This document shows positions 14,507 to 24,856 of a stretch of 43,174 nucleotides of DNA, piece after piece. The notes below the pieces were generated by a model. It saw only the letters and a list, made by a program, of their open reading frames with translations, ran no database searches and had not been told where the DNA came from. Location of the stretch: positions 1 to 43,174 of the forward strand of contig DUDG01000006.1 in assembly GCA_012959395.1 (NCBI GenBank). Reading direction: 5' to 3'. The position numbers were made by a program, and so were the translations under genes. This stretch comes from Flavobacteriaceae bacterium (lineage in GTDB: Bacteria; Bacteroidota; Bacteroidia; Flavobacteriales; Flavobacteriaceae). How positions within the stretch are numbered: position 1 is the stretch's first letter; every line of letters starts with the position of its first letter.

Positions 14507-17326
14507 ATGAAGGATGTAATTTCTATAAATGGTGCAAGAGCTCATAATCTAAAAAATATAGATTTAGATATACCACGAAACAAACTAGTTGTAATTACAG
14601 GAATATCTGGAAGCGGGAAATCTTCGCTTGCCTTTGATACAATTTACGCAGAAGGTCAAAGAAGGTATATTGAAACTTTTTCTGCATATGCTAGACAATT
14701 TATTGGAGGATTAGAAAGACCTGATGTTGATAAGATTGATGGTTTGTCTCCAGTAATTGCAATTGAACAGAAAACTACATCTAAAAACCCTAGATCTACT
14801 GTAGGTACTATTACAGAACTATATGATTATTTGAGACTTTTTTATTCAAGAGTAGCTGATGCTTACAGTTATAACACAAATGAAAAAATGGTTAGTTATA
14901 GTGATGATGAAATAATTGATTTAATAATAAAAAATTATGAAAATAAAAAAATAACAATTCTTTCTCCTGTAATAAAAGCAAGAAAGGGTCATTACAGGGA
15001 GTTGTTAATGTCAATTATGAAGCAAGGATTTCTTAAAGCAAGAATAGATGGAGAGGTTACTGAATTAAAACCAAATTTAAAATTAGACAGATATAAGATA
15101 CATGATATTGAGATTGTTATTGATAGACTTCAGATTAAAACTGATGATTATTCTTTAAAAAGATTAAAAGATAGCGTAATTACATCGATGTATCAAGGAG
15201 AAAATTCTTTGGCAATTATTAATGAAGAAGATCAAAAAGTAACATATTTAAGTAGAAATTTAGTATGCCCAACAACTGGAATTTCATATAATAAACCAGA
15301 GCCAAATTCATTTTCTTTTAATTCTCCTAGTGGAATGTGCCAAAGATGTAATGGTTTAGGTACTGTAAATACTATAAATTTAAAAACAATACTTCCTGAT
15401 GATAATGCATCTATTTATTCTGGAGGAATTATTCCAATTGGAAGTTATAAAAACAATTGGATTTTTAAACAACTTGAAACAATTTCAAATAGGTATAATT
15501 TTGACTTAAAAGCTCCAATTAGTAAAATTCCTAAGAATGCAATAGATGTGATTTTAAATGGAGGAAATGAAACTTTTTCAGTTGAATCAAAAACATTGGG
15601 TTTAACAAGAAAATATGATATTGATTTTGAAGGAATTATTCCATTTATTGAAGATCAGTTTGAAGACAATAGTAATGCTAGAATACGAAGATGGGCAAAA
15701 GCATTTATGGATAATATTGAATGTGAATCTTGTTTAGGCTCAAGGCTTAACAAAGAGTCTAGAAACTTTTTAATTGATTTAAAAAGCATAAATGACCTTA
15801 GTAAAATGGATATTATTGAATTAAAAAAATGGTTTTCATCGATCAATTCAAAACTTTCAAAAAGAAAACAAATTATAGCTGTTGAAATAATTAAAGAGAT
15901 AAATAAAAGATTAGAATTCTTATTAAATGTAGGTTTAGATTACCTCTCATTAAATAGACCTTCAAAGTCTCTATCTGGCGGTGAATCTCAAAGGATTAGA
16001 TTAGCTACTCAAATAGGTTCTCAATTAGTTGGAGTACTTTATATTCTAGATGAACCTAGTATAGGTTTACATCAAAGAGATAATTTAAAATTAATCCATT
16101 CTTTAAAAAAATTAAGAGATTTAGGGAATTCAATTATTGTAGTTGAGCATGATAAGGAGATAATGAAAAAATCAGATCACATAATTGATATTGGTCCAAA
16201 TGCAGGTAAAAATGGTGGTGAAATAATTTTTGAAGGAACATTCTCAAAAATGCTTAAAAAAAACACTGTTACAGCTCAGTTTTTAAATGGAAATAAAGTA
16301 ATTTCTGTTCCGAAAAAAAGAAGAACTTCTTCAAAAAATATAAAAATTACTGGTTGTACAGGAAATAATTTAAAAAATATTGATGTTGAATTTCCCTTAG
16401 GTATATTAATAGGCATTACAGGAGTTTCTGGAAGCGGGAAATCAACTCTAGTTAATGAAACTTTATACCCGATTTTAAATAATTTTTTTTTTAATGGAGT
16501 TAAAGAACCTTTACCCTATCAAAAAATTGTTGGAATAAATAATATTGACAAGGTTATAGAAATTAATCAATCTCCTATAGGAAGAACTCCAAGAAGTAAT
16601 CCTGCAACATATACAGGCTTATACAGTGATGTTAGGAATCTTTTTACAATGACACAGGAAGCGTTGATAAGAGGTTATAAGCCAGGAAGATTTAGTTTTA
16701 ATGTAGTTGGAGGCCGTTGTGAAACCTGTCGAGGTGCTGGCTTAAGAAAAATTGAAATGAATTTTCTTCCTGATGTTTATATAAATTGTGATGATTGTCA
16801 AGGTAAAAGATTTAATAGAGAAACACTTGAAATAAGATATAAAGGAAAATCTATTTCAGATGTTTTAAACATGACAATTAATGAAGGTTGTATTTTTTTT
16901 GAAAATTTTCCTAAGATTTTAAGAAAGTTACAAACTCTAAAAGATGTTGGTTTAGGATATGTTACATTAGGTCAACAATCTACTACTCTTTCTGGTGGAG
17001 AAGCGCAAAGAATAAAATTAGCTAGTGAGCTCTCAAAAAAAGATACAGGAAATACATTATACATTTTAGACGAACCTACTACCGGTTTACATTTTGAAGA
17101 TATAAAGGTCCTTTTAGAAGTGATAAATAAACTTGTAAAAAAAGGAAATACAGTGATTATTATTGAACATAACATGGATGTAATTAAAACTGTTGATCAT
17201 ATTATAGAGATTGGACCAAATGGTGGTAAATACGGTGGTGAAATTATATTTAAAGGTAAACCTGAAGATTTGATAAAAAACACAAATAGCCCAACTGCTA
17301 TGTATCTAAAAAAAGAATTAACTTAG
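14507..17326 (+). CDS. uvrA: excinuclease ABC subunit A
   Basis: A 939-residue UvrA, the damage-recognising dimeric ATPase of nucleotide excision repair. Two ABC modules are visible: Walker [15 protein letters not shown] (near 31) with signature [13 protein letters not shown] and Walker [16 protein letters not shown]; and Walker [15 protein letters not shown] with [13 protein letters not shown] and [15 protein letters not shown]. The UvrB-binding region follows the first Walker A. The first zinc module reads CPTTGIS...CQRC, with the second Cys of the usual first pair replaced; I regard this as normal for Bacteroidetes. The second module ([11 protein letters not shown] and [11 protein letters not shown]) is complete. 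The LOG-family gene begins 7 bases after the stop. Confidence 0.98.
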   Translation: MKDVISINGARAHNLKNIDLDIPRNKLVVITGISGSGKSSLAFDTIYAEGQRRYIETFSAYARQFIGGLERPDVDKIDGLSPVIAIEQKTTSKNPRSTVGTITELYDYLRLFYSRVADAYSYNTNEKMVSYSDDEIIDLIIKNYENKKITILSPVIKARKGHYRELLMSIMKQGFLKARIDGEVTELKPNLKLDRYKIHDIEIVIDRLQIKTDDYSLKRLKDSVITSMYQGENSLAIINEEDQKVTYLSRNLVCPTTGISYNKPEPNSFSFNSPSGMCQRCNGLGTVNTINLKTILPDDNASIYSGGIIPIGSYKNNWIFKQLETISNRYNFDLKAPISKIPKNAIDVILNGGNETFSVESKTLGLTRKYDIDFEGIIPFIEDQFEDNSNARIRRWAKAFMDNIECESCLGSRLNKESRNFLIDLKSINDLSKMDIIELKKWFSSINSKLSKRKQIIAVEIIKEINKRLEFLLNVGLDYLSLNRPSKSLSGGESQRIRLATQIGSQLVGVLYILDEPSIGLHQRDNLKLIHSLKKLRDLGNSIIVVEHDKEIMKKSDHIIDIGPNAGKNGGEIIFEGTFSKMLKKNTVTAQFLNGNKVISVPKKRRTSSKNIKITGCTGNNLKNIDVEFPLGILIGITGVSGSGKSTLVNETLYPILNNFFFNGVKEPLPYQKIVGINNIDKVIEINQSPIGRTPRSNPATYTGLYSDVRNLFTMTQEALIRGYKPGRFSFNVVGGRCETCRGAGLRKIEMNFLPDVYINCDDCQGKRFNRETLEIRYKGKSISDVLNMTINEGCIFFENFPKILRKLQTLKDVGLGYVTLGQQSTTLSGGEAQRIKLASELSKKDTGNTLYILDEPTTGLHFEDIKVLLEVINKLVKKGNTVIIIEHNMDVIKTVDHIIEIGPNGGKYGGEIIFKGKPEDLIKNTNSPTAMYLKKELT

Positions 17327-17332
17327 AGTTTT

Positions 17333-18019
17333 ATGCATAGAAAAAATTTAAAAGGATGGAATGAAATAAAGACAAACGATTCATGGTCTGTATTTAAAAT
17401 TATGGGCGAATTCGTTGATGGTTTTGAAAAACTTGGTCAAATTGGACCTTGCGTTTCTATTTTCGGTTCTGCAAGAGCTAATACTGATGATAAACATTAT
17501 AAGTTAGCTACCGAAATTGCCCAAAAAATTGTTGAGCTTGGATTTGGTGTAATTACTGGAGGAGGACCAGGTATTATGGAAGCTGCTAATAAAGGAGCAA
17601 AATTGGCATTAGGATCTTCAGTTGGTCTTAATATTGATCTTCCTCTCGAACAATCACAAAATCAATATATTGATGATGATAAATCTTTAGATTTTGATTA
17701 TTTCTTTGTTAGAAAGGTTATGTTTATGAAATACGCTCAGGCATTTGTTGTTATGCCTGGAGGGTTTGGGACTTTAGATGAGTTATTTGAAGCACTTACT
17801 TTAATTCAAACAAAAAAAGCTGAAAGATTTCCTGTAATATTGGTTGATAAATCTTTTTGGAAAGGATGTTATAAATGGATTAAGAATAATCTAACTCTAA
17901 AACATAAATATATTTCAGAAAAAGAATTAGATTTAATCTCTATGGTTGATTCTTCTGATGAGGTTATTGAAATATTAACTAAGTTCTATCATAAAAAGAG
18001 ACTAAAACCAAATTTTTAA
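17333..18019 (+). CDS. LOG family protein (TIGR00730-type nucleotide 5'-monophosphate phosphoribohydrolase)
   Basis: A 228-residue Rossmann-like protein of the LOG (lonely guy) family. Members cleave the N-glycosidic bond of nucleoside 5'-monophosphates, releasing a free base such as cytokinin or adenine. The signatures are CVSIFGSARAN, GGGPGIMEAANKGAKL (substrate loop) and the catalytic PGGFGTLDELFE, followed by FPVILVDKSFWKG. This is the hallmark form of the family. It begins 7 bases after the uvrA stop and is probably in the same transcript; no functional link to repair is known to me, though turnover of nucleotide fragments is imaginable. Confidence 0.93.
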   Translation: MHRKNLKGWNEIKTNDSWSVFKIMGEFVDGFEKLGQIGPCVSIFGSARANTDDKHYKLATEIAQKIVELGFGVITGGGPGIMEAANKGAKLALGSSVGLNIDLPLEQSQNQYIDDDKSLDFDYFFVRKVMFMKYAQAFVVMPGGFGTLDELFEALTLIQTKKAERFPVILVDKSFWKGCYKWIKNNLTLKHKYISEKELDLISMVDSSDEVIEILTKFYHKKRLKPNF

Positions 18020-18043
18020 TTTACACAAGGAAATGGTTGTTTT

Positions 18044-20935
18044 ATGAAAAAGTATTTTTTTATACTTCTCTTATATTTTCTAAATAATTTATATTCCCAG
18101 AACAATGAATATTTTATAAATGCTGAATTTGATATTTTAGAGAAGGCTATCAATATTAATCAATCAATAAAATTTTTCAATAATACTAAAGCAGATATAG
18201 ACTATTTAATTTTAAATGACTGGGCTAATTCTTATTCAAATGCTAATAGTCCTTTAGGAAAAAGGCTTTCTGAAGAATATTCTTTAAATTTTCAAAGATC
18301 AACCAAAAATCAGAGAGGTAGAACTATTATTAATAAGATTTACGTTGAAAAAGATACATATTTTGATTTTGAAAGATTGCCAAATAATCTAGATTTAATT
18401 AAAATTCAACTTCGAAAAACACTAAAACCTGGAGAATCAGTTTTTTTAAAATTAGAATATCAAGTAATAATCCCTGATAATGATTTCACCAAATATGGTA
18501 TAAGTCAAAACAAAGAGATTAATATAAGAGATTGGTATTTGACTGTTTCCAAATATATTGAAGGTGATTGGCTGGTTGAAAGTAACTTAGATTTAAACGA
18601 TTTAAGTGTTGATCCTAGTTTATTTAAATTTAAAATAACATACCCATTAGATTATGTTTTAGTTACTGATCTAACTGCTTTGAAAAAACATAAATCAGAT
18701 GTTTTTAATGTGTTTATTTCTAGAAAAGAAATCAGAATGAACACTAGTATCCTTATCCAAAAGGATTCTAATTTTAAAGAATATAAAGTAGGTAATAATA
18801 TCTTAATAACAGACTTAGATAATTATATATTTAAAAAGGATTCAATAATTAACAATATTTTTAATTATGTAGATAATAAAATTGGAGATAGACTCAAGTT
18901 AAATAAATTGAAGGGTATTGATCTTAAAGTGGATTCAATTATTAATAAAACCTTTAATTACGTTGAAAGTAAACTAGGTGAATATCCTTTTGAAAAAATT
19001 ATTTTATCAAAGCATAATCAATCTAGAAAACCTATTTATGTTCTTAACAATATTCCTAAAATAATTAACCCTTTTGACGAATCTTTTTTATTTGAATTTA
19101 ATTTCCTAAAGCTTATAATAAACACTTATTTAAACGAATCTATTTCAATACATAATAGAAAAAACTATTGGGAAAAAGAAGGAATTGTTACCTATTTATT
19201 GATTGATTATATAGAAAATAATTATCCTGATTTAAAATTAATTGGAAAATACTCTGAATTATCTTTTCTTAAAAAAAGAATTTTTTCAAGCTATAACTTT
19301 AATGAGCAATACAGATTGTTTGAAAACATTATTTCTAGTAGAAATATTAATCAACCGATAATGACATCCTTAGACTCTCTTACAAGAGTTAACCAAAAAA
19401 TAATCAATCCATATAAAATTGGACTAGGCTATAAAATGTTAAGTCAATATGCTGGAAATGAAATTTTTAGTAAAACAATAAACGAATATATTAAACTTAA
19501 TAAATTAAAAAACACAGGATATGTAAGCTTTCAAGACGCTCTCAAATTAAGAACAAGTAATAACCTAAATTGGTTTTATAATGATTATTTGAAAAGCAAA
19601 TCAATAGGTGATTATTCAATTCAAAAAATCAATTCAAATAAACAAACAAGTTCTTTTAAAATTTCGAAGTCAAAAGATTATTTGAATTTTCCGATTATAC
19701 TATCATTTTCTAAAAACAATAATGTAATAGACGAAAAATGGTTAATGTTTAAAAAAAATGACACGATAGTCTCTTTTGAAAATCAAACAAAAACTTTCAT
19801 AGAAATAAACAAGAATAGGTTTGTTTCAGAGAGTAATTACAATAATAATATTAGCTCATTTGAAAATTTTAAAAAGCCTTTAAAGTTTGTATTATTTAAT
19901 GATTTTAATGATCCAAAGAAAAATCAAATTTATTATACCCCGTTATTCAATTACAATTTATATGACGGATTAATGCCTGGTGTAAAATTGTCAAATGCAA
20001 CCCCAATATTTAAGCCATTTACTTACAAAATATCTCCTTATTATTCATCTAAACAAAAAGATATTTTAGGAAAAATAAACCTTAAATATGTTAAATATCA
20101 TGATAATAATAAACTTTTTAGCACACAGTATTTCATAGGAGCTTCAACTTTTCATTATAAAGAAAATTTAGCATATACAACATTATATCCATCTATTACA
20201 TTTACCTTTAGAGAAAATGATTTAAGGTCCAATTACAGGCAATTTATAAATATTAGATACATAAGTGTTTATAGAGAAGAAAACGTAAATCAAGAAAAAT
20301 ATCCAAATTATAATATCTTTAATGCAAAGTATATTTTTTCAAATGTAAGTGGAGAAAAGGGATTAACATTTAATGCTGATCTGCAATACAGTAAAATTTT
20401 TTTTAAAAACACCTTTACCTTTAAATTTAGAAATTATTATAAAGACAATAGACAATATAATTTACGTCTGTTTTTAGGAAAGTTTATAAATAATTCTACT
20501 AAAGATGATTACTACAGTTTTTCAACATATAGAGCTAGAGATTATATGTATAATTACAATTTACTTGGGAGATCTGAATCAACAGGATTTCATAGTCAAC
20601 AATATATAGGCTCAGAAGGTGCTTTAAAATCTAAAGTTAAAGTAGAGTATGCTAACGATCTTTTATTGTCATTAAATGCAGGAATAACTCTATGGCAATG
20701 GGTTGAAGGATATTATGACTATGCTGTAATAAAGAATAAAAATGAAAAAACTCAATCTGCATTTGACTCTGGAATTAGATTAAATATATTGACAGACTAT
20801 TTTGAATTATACTTTCCTTTTTACTCAAGCTTAGGAAATGAATTAAATCAATCAAACTATTTAGAGAAAATAAGATTTAAAATAACTTTTGATGTAAACA
20901 CAATTTCGGCTTTAATTTCCAGAAGGTGGTTTTAA
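18044..20935 (+). CDS. exported M1-peptidase-like protein without zinc ligands, fused to a predicted outer-membrane barrel
   Basis: A 963-residue exported protein. Signal peptide MKKYFFILLLYFLNNLYSQ precedes an M1-aminopeptidase-like N-terminal beta domain (about 25-225). The peptidase-like domain keeps the family phrase KLGEYPFEKIILS and the WEKEGIVTYLLIDY helix near 375 (the WLNEGFAEY equivalent). At the HExxH position, near 349-364, it has FEFNFLKLIINTYLNE, with no His pair, so zinc cannot be bound normally. Residues about 640-963 alternate aromatic and polar residues in beta-strand style (RQFINIRYISVYREE, YSKIFFKNTFTFKF) and end in RRWF with terminal Phe, typical of an outer-membrane barrel. 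A 31-residue tandem duplication lies at 266-327. The role is unknown; perhaps binding, assembly or translocation at the outer membrane. Confidence 0.8.
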   Translation: MKKYFFILLLYFLNNLYSQNNEYFINAEFDILEKAININQSIKFFNNTKADIDYLILNDWANSYSNANSPLGKRLSEEYSLNFQRSTKNQRGRTIINKIYVEKDTYFDFERLPNNLDLIKIQLRKTLKPGESVFLKLEYQVIIPDNDFTKYGISQNKEINIRDWYLTVSKYIEGDWLVESNLDLNDLSVDPSLFKFKITYPLDYVLVTDLTALKKHKSDVFNVFISRKEIRMNTSILIQKDSNFKEYKVGNNILITDLDNYIFKKDSIINNIFNYVDNKIGDRLKLNKLKGIDLKVDSIINKTFNYVESKLGEYPFEKIILSKHNQSRKPIYVLNNIPKIINPFDESFLFEFNFLKLIINTYLNESISIHNRKNYWEKEGIVTYLLIDYIENNYPDLKLIGKYSELSFLKKRIFSSYNFNEQYRLFENIISSRNINQPIMTSLDSLTRVNQKIINPYKIGLGYKMLSQYAGNEIFSKTINEYIKLNKLKNTGYVSFQDALKLRTSNNLNWFYNDYLKSKSIGDYSIQKINSNKQTSSFKISKSKDYLNFPIILSFSKNNNVIDEKWLMFKKNDTIVSFENQTKTFIEINKNRFVSESNYNNNISSFENFKKPLKFVLFNDFNDPKKNQIYYTPLFNYNLYDGLMPGVKLSNATPIFKPFTYKISPYYSSKQKDILGKINLKYVKYHDNNKLFSTQYFIGASTFHYKENLAYTTLYPSITFTFRENDLRSNYRQFINIRYISVYREENVNQEKYPNYNIFNAKYIFSNVSGEKGLTFNADLQYSKIFFKNTFTFKFRNYYKDNRQYNLRLFLGKFINNSTKDDYYSFSTYRARDYMYNYNLLGRSESTGFHSQQYIGSEGALKSKVKVEYANDLLLSLNAGITLWQWVEGYYDYAVIKNKNEKTQSAFDSGIRLNILTDYFELYFPFYSSLGNELNQSNYLEKIRFKITFDVNTISALISRRWF
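18839..18982 (+). repeat. tandem internal duplication in the M1-like gene
   Basis: Residues 266-282 (DSIINNIFNYVDNKIGD) and 297-313 (DSIINKTFNYVESKLGE) are clear copies, 93 bases apart. Only the second copy continues into the normal family sequence YPFEKI. The first copy is therefore the insertion. The DNA copies have diverged, so the duplication is not recent. Confidence 0.75.
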
Positions 20936-20941
20936 ATGTAA

Positions 20942-20973
20942 ATTGGAAAAAACTGCTATTTTATGTAAATTTG
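20942..20973 (+). promoter_or_regulatory. full Bacteroidetes-type promoter of the E1 gene
   Basis: A TTG at 20943-20945 (ATTG from 20942) and TAAATTTG at 20966-20973 are separated by 20 bases, close to the TTG-N19-TAnnTTTG consensus. Transcription would begin near 20980, about 10 bases before the ATG at 20991. This supports the ATG at 20991 over an in-frame TTG at 20943, which would be upstream of the transcription start. Confidence 0.65.
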
Positions 20974-20990
20974 CAAACCGTTTTAAATAT

Positions 20991-23396
20991 ATGCAAAGCA
21001 ATTTAGATCTTAATAAAGAAATATCTTTTGAATCTTTTAAAAAACAGATTTTAGAGGACTATAAACTCATAGTTCTAAGTCGTGAAGCAAGCCTTTTAGG
21101 AAGAAGAGAGGTTTTAAGTGGAAAAGCAAAATTTGGAATATTTGGCGATGGAAAAGAACTTCCTCAAATAGCCATGGCAAAAGTTTTTCAAAATGGTGAT
21201 TTTAGATCAGGTTATTACAGGGATCAAACTTTTATGATGGCTATAAATGAATTGTCTGTTAAACAACTTTTTTCTGGATTATACGGTAACACAGATATTA
21301 ATAAAGAGCCAATGTCTGCTGGAAGGCAAATGGGTGCGCATTTTAATACAGTAAGCTTAAATAAGGATGGTACTTGGAAGGATTTAGTAAATCAAAAAAA
21401 TTCAAGCTCTGACGTTTCTTGTACTGGATCTCAAATGCCTAGACTTCTAGGGTTAGCACAAGCCTCAAAGCTTTATAGAATATTAAACTTTAATAATTCT
21501 CATAAATTCTCTAATAATGGCAATGAAATTGCTTGGGGAACTATAGGAAACGCCAGTACAAGCGAGGGTGTGTTTTTTGAAGTTTTAAATGCAGCAGGTG
21601 TTCATCAAGTTCCAATGGTTATAAGTATTTGGGATGATGATTATGGAATTTCTGTTGAAAACAAGGATCAAACGATTAAACAAAGTATTTCCGAAGCTTT
21701 ATCTGGTTTTAAAAGAACAGAAAATAAAGAAGGTTTTGAAATTTTAGTTGTTAATGGTTGGAATTATCCAGAATTAATCAATACTTATCAAAAAGCCAAT
21801 GATATTGCAAGGTTTGACCACGTTCCAGTAATTATTCATGTTAAAGAACTTACTCAACCAATTGGTCATTCAGCTTCTGGATCTCACGAAAGATATAAAA
21901 CTAATGAGAGGCTTGAATGGGAAAGAAAAAATGATTGTAATTTAAAAATGAGAGAATGGATTTTAGAGAATGATATTTCTAATGAATCATCCCTTGTTGA
22001 TATCGAGGAGAAATCAAAAGAAGAAGTTAAAAAGTCTAAATTAGAAGCTTGGAATACTTATCTGAATCCTATTTTAAACACTAGAGTAGAATTAATTGAA
22101 TATTTAAATGCTTTGTCTATTGACTTTCCAGATTTTAATTTTCAAAATTTAATATTAGAATTTGAAAGAATTAAAGTACCTAGCAACAAGAATTCCATGT
22201 CTATTGCAAGAAAATTTTTAAGATTGTTAAGAAATGAAAATAATAACAATGTTGAATTACTAAAGAATTGGGTTAATGAGTTTGCAGAAACTCAAAAACA
22301 TAAATACAGTTCGAAACTATATAATGAATATTCATCCAATTATAGAAATGTTAGAGAAATTAAACCTGTTTATTTAGATTCAAAAAAAATTGATGGGAGA
22401 AAAATAATCAGAAATAACTTTGATAAATTATTAGAGAAATATGATAATCTTTTAATTTTTGGAGAGGATGTTGGTAAGATTGGTGATGTAAATCAAGGGT
22501 TAGAAGGCTTACAGAAAATTCATGGTAATGAAAGAGTTTCAGATAGAGGAATTAGAGAAGCTTCAATAATTGGAGAAGGTATTGGTCTAGCTTTAAGAGG
22601 TTTTCGGCCAATCGCTGAAATACAATATTTAGACTATCTTTTATATGGTCTTCAAATTCTTAGTGATGATTTAGCTACACTTCATTACAGAACCTTTGGA
22701 AGACAAATAGCACCACTAATAGTTAGAACAAGAGGACATAGACTTGAAGGTATATGGCATTCTGGATCTCCAATGGGTTCACTATTATCAACATTAAGAG
22801 GAATTTTAATTTTAGTACCACGAAACATGGTTCAAGCAAGTGGCATGTATAATACATTATTAAAGTGTGAAGATCCCGCTATTGTTATAGAGTCTTTAAA
22901 TGGATATAGGTTAAAAGAAACAGAGCCTAGTAATCTTGCAGATTTCACTATTTCATTGGGTGAAATCGATACGCTTAAGACAGGAAATGATATAACAATT
23001 GTATCATATGGCTCTACTTTAAGGCTTGTACAAAAAGCAGCAATAGAGTTAGAAACATTAGATATAAGCTGTGAAGTAATAGATGTTCAATCATTAATTC
23101 CTTTTGATAAAAATAACGACATATTAAAGAGTATAAAAAAAACAAATAAATTATTAATTGTTGATGAGGATGTTCCTGGAGGTGCTTCATCCTACATACT
23201 TCAAAAAATAATACAAGAGCAAAATGCCTTTAAATTTCTTGACAGCGATCCTATTACATTAACATCTAAATCGCATAGACCTGCTTATGGAACTGATGGA
23301 GATTATTTTTCAAAGCCTTCAATTGATGATATAGTAGAAAAAACTTATGAGATAATGAATGAGTATAATCCTAATAAATATCCAGAAATAAATTAA
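20991..23396 (+). CDS. 2-oxoacid dehydrogenase E1 component, alpha and beta subunits fused
   Basis: An 801-residue thiamine-diphosphate enzyme carrying out the decarboxylating step of a 2-oxoacid dehydrogenase complex, probably branched-chain 2-oxoacids or pyruvate. The N-terminal half is E1-alpha (SREASLLGRREVLSGKAKFG, SGYYRDQTFMM, the diphosphate-Mg site WGTIGNASTSEGVFFE and SIWDDDYGISV, then HSASGSHERYK). From about residue 460 it is E1-beta (LLIFGEDVGKIGDVNQG, SDRGIREASIIGEGIGLALRG, IVRTRGHRLEGIWHSGSP, VIDVQSLIPFD, VDEDVPGGASSY). Fusion of the two halves in one chain is common in flavobacteria. E2/E3 genes are not in the window. The TAA stop shares a TTAA with holA on the other strand. 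Confidence 0.93.
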   Translation: MQSNLDLNKEISFESFKKQILEDYKLIVLSREASLLGRREVLSGKAKFGIFGDGKELPQIAMAKVFQNGDFRSGYYRDQTFMMAINELSVKQLFSGLYGNTDINKEPMSAGRQMGAHFNTVSLNKDGTWKDLVNQKNSSSDVSCTGSQMPRLLGLAQASKLYRILNFNNSHKFSNNGNEIAWGTIGNASTSEGVFFEVLNAAGVHQVPMVISIWDDDYGISVENKDQTIKQSISEALSGFKRTENKEGFEILVVNGWNYPELINTYQKANDIARFDHVPVIIHVKELTQPIGHSASGSHERYKTNERLEWERKNDCNLKMREWILENDISNESSLVDIEEKSKEEVKKSKLEAWNTYLNPILNTRVELIEYLNALSIDFPDFNFQNLILEFERIKVPSNKNSMSIARKFLRLLRNENNNNVELLKNWVNEFAETQKHKYSSKLYNEYSSNYRNVREIKPVYLDSKKIDGRKIIRNNFDKLLEKYDNLLIFGEDVGKIGDVNQGLEGLQKIHGNERVSDRGIREASIIGEGIGLALRGFRPIAEIQYLDYLLYGLQILSDDLATLHYRTFGRQIAPLIVRTRGHRLEGIWHSGSPMGSLLSTLRGILILVPRNMVQASGMYNTLLKCEDPAIVIESLNGYRLKETEPSNLADFTISLGEIDTLKTGNDITIVSYGSTLRLVQKAAIELETLDISCEVIDVQSLIPFDKNNDILKSIKKTNKLLIVDEDVPGGASSYILQKIIQEQNAFKFLDSDPITLTSKSHRPAYGTDGDYFSKPSIDDIVEKTYEIMNEYNPNKYPEIN

Positions 23397-24403
23397 TTCA
23401 TTATTTCAACTAAAAGTTGACGTAAAATATCCTTCTCAGAAGAATTTGAACCCCCTACTCCTTTAGTTTTTAAATCACAATCTTTAATTAAGCTTATTAT
23501 AGAACTAATTTTTTTCATTGAGTATAATTTAGAAGCTATTATATAATCTTTGACAAAGAATCTATTTATTCCTAAAATAGTTGAAATATTTATTTCTGAT
23601 TTATTATTTAGGCTATGGTATTGAAAAATTTGTATAAAAAAATTAAATAATGATGACAAGGTCATTTGAATCGGATATTGTTTGGAGTTAGAAGAAAAAT
23701 AAGCGCTAATCGTTAAAGCCTTCGTTATATCACCAGAACCAATAGCATTTCTTAGTTCAAATACATTGTAATCTTTGCTAATCCCTATATGATCTTGAAT
23801 ATGCTGAGGAGAAATTTCTACATCACTTGAAAATATAATTTTTAGCTTATTTAATTGGTTATTGATTTTATTTAAATCATTCCCAAGATAATCAACTAAC
23901 ATTTGACAAGCTTTTATATTAATTGAATAATTATCTAATTTTAATTGATTTATAATCCAATCTGGAATTTTATTATCATAGAATTTTTGACAATCTAAAA
24001 CAACTCCAAATTTTTGAATGTTTTTAAATAATTTTTTTCTTTTATCTAGAGATTTATACTTGTAGTTTATTATCAATACTGTACTTATTAAAGGATTTAA
24101 CATGTAATCTGAAAACTGTTCAATTTTTCTTGATAAATCTTGAGCTTCTTTAAGAATAATTACTTGGTATTTGCTCATCATAGGATATCTTTTACAATAT
24201 GAAACAATTTCTTCCACAGACGAATCCTTTCCATACAAAATAGTTTGATTAAATTCTTTTTCATCCTCAGTTAAAATACATGTTTCAAGCATGTTTGAAA
24301 TTAGATCAATATAAAAGGTTTCTTCTCCCATTAAAAAATATACAGGAGAGTAAACTTTATTATTTATTTTAGATATAATGCTATTAATTTCTTGTAAATT
24401 CAT
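23393..24403 (-). CDS. holA: DNA polymerase III delta subunit (clamp loader)
   Basis: A 336-residue HolA homologue, the wrench subunit that opens the sliding clamp in the DNA polymerase III clamp loader. The pattern fits the family: SPVYFLMGEETFYIDLISNML at the N-terminus (the GEExF/yid motif), LYGKDSSVEEIVSYCKRYPMMS, QVIILKEAQDL, then LIINYKYKSLDKRKKLFK, and the domain III helices LGNDLNKINNQLNKL and YNVFELRNAIGSGD. It lacks a true Walker motif, as expected. The ATG at 24403 is preferred to a TTG one codon earlier. It is divergent from the HsdR_N gene with only 15 bases between starts. Confidence 0.9.
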   Translation of the reverse strand: MNLQEINSIISKINNKVYSPVYFLMGEETFYIDLISNMLETCILTEDEKEFNQTILYGKDSSVEEIVSYCKRYPMMSKYQVIILKEAQDLSRKIEQFSDYMLNPLISTVLIINYKYKSLDKRKKLFKNIQKFGVVLDCQKFYDNKIPDWIINQLKLDNYSINIKACQMLVDYLGNDLNKINNQLNKLKIIFSSDVEISPQHIQDHIGISKDYNVFELRNAIGSGDITKALTISAYFSSNSKQYPIQMTLSSLFNFFIQIFQYHSLNNKSEINISTILGINRFFVKDYIIASKLYSMKKISSIISLIKDCDLKTKGVGGSNSSEKDILRQLLVEIMN

Positions 24404-24418
24404 CAATAGTAATTAATT

Positions 24419-24856
24419 ATGTTAAAGCTAAATTTTCCAAGTTTTGAATTTAAGTTAAAAAATAGAAATAATAAAACTTTTATTTTTGATATATTAAGAA
24501 AAAAAATGTTTTTATTAACACCAGAAGAATGGGTTAGGCAACATGTAATTCATTTTTTAATAGTAACAAATAGAGTTCCTGCCTCTCATATTGGAATAGA
24601 AAAAAAAATTCTTGTAAACAAAATGACTAAAAGATTTGATTTGGTTGTATATGATAAACAAGGAAATGTAAAATTACTCATTGAATGTAAAGCTCCATTA
24701 ATTAAAATTGATCAAAAGGTTTTTGATCAAACAGCTATTTACAATAAGTATTTAAATTCTGATTTTATCATGATAACTAATGGCATGAGTCATTATTACT
24801 TCAAATCATGTAATTCTACAAAAAGCTATACTTTTATAAAAGATTTCCCACTATAA
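24419..24856 (+). CDS. stand-alone HsdR_N-type PD-(D/E)xK nuclease-like protein
   Basis: A 145-residue protein resembling the N-terminal nuclease domain of type I restriction HsdR. The family-like opening is LTPEEWVRQHVIHFLI. The PD-(D/E)xK core is visible: RFDLVVYD with Asp74, then LLIECKAP with Glu89 and Lys91, followed by QKVFDQTAIYNKYLNSDFIMITNG, where the Q-x3-Y helix matches HsdR_N. No motor (DEAD) part, methylase or specificity subunit is nearby, so it is not a restriction system. It is divergent from holA with overlapping promoters, and its stop overlaps the ATG of the glycosyltransferase by one base. The holA-neighbour arrangement is one I associate with Bacteroidetes generally. Its role is unknown; repair or replication-fork cleavage is an inference. 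Confidence 0.85.
   Translation: MLKLNFPSFEFKLKNRNNKTFIFDILRKKMFLLTPEEWVRQHVIHFLIVTNRVPASHIGIEKKILVNKMTKRFDLVVYDKQGNVKLLIECKAPLIKIDQKVFDQTAIYNKYLNSDFIMITNGMSHYYFKSCNSTKSYTFIKDFPL

Noticed and set aside
15270-15360. Loss of a zinc ligand in the first UvrA zinc module (CPTT instead of CxxC)
   Set aside because: I recall the same CPTxGISY wording in other Bacteroidetes UvrA proteins, so it seems a lineage feature and not damage.
24419-24856. A possible type I restriction-modification locus
   Set aside because: Only an HsdR_N-like domain exists. There is no motor part, methylase or specificity gene in the neighbourhood.
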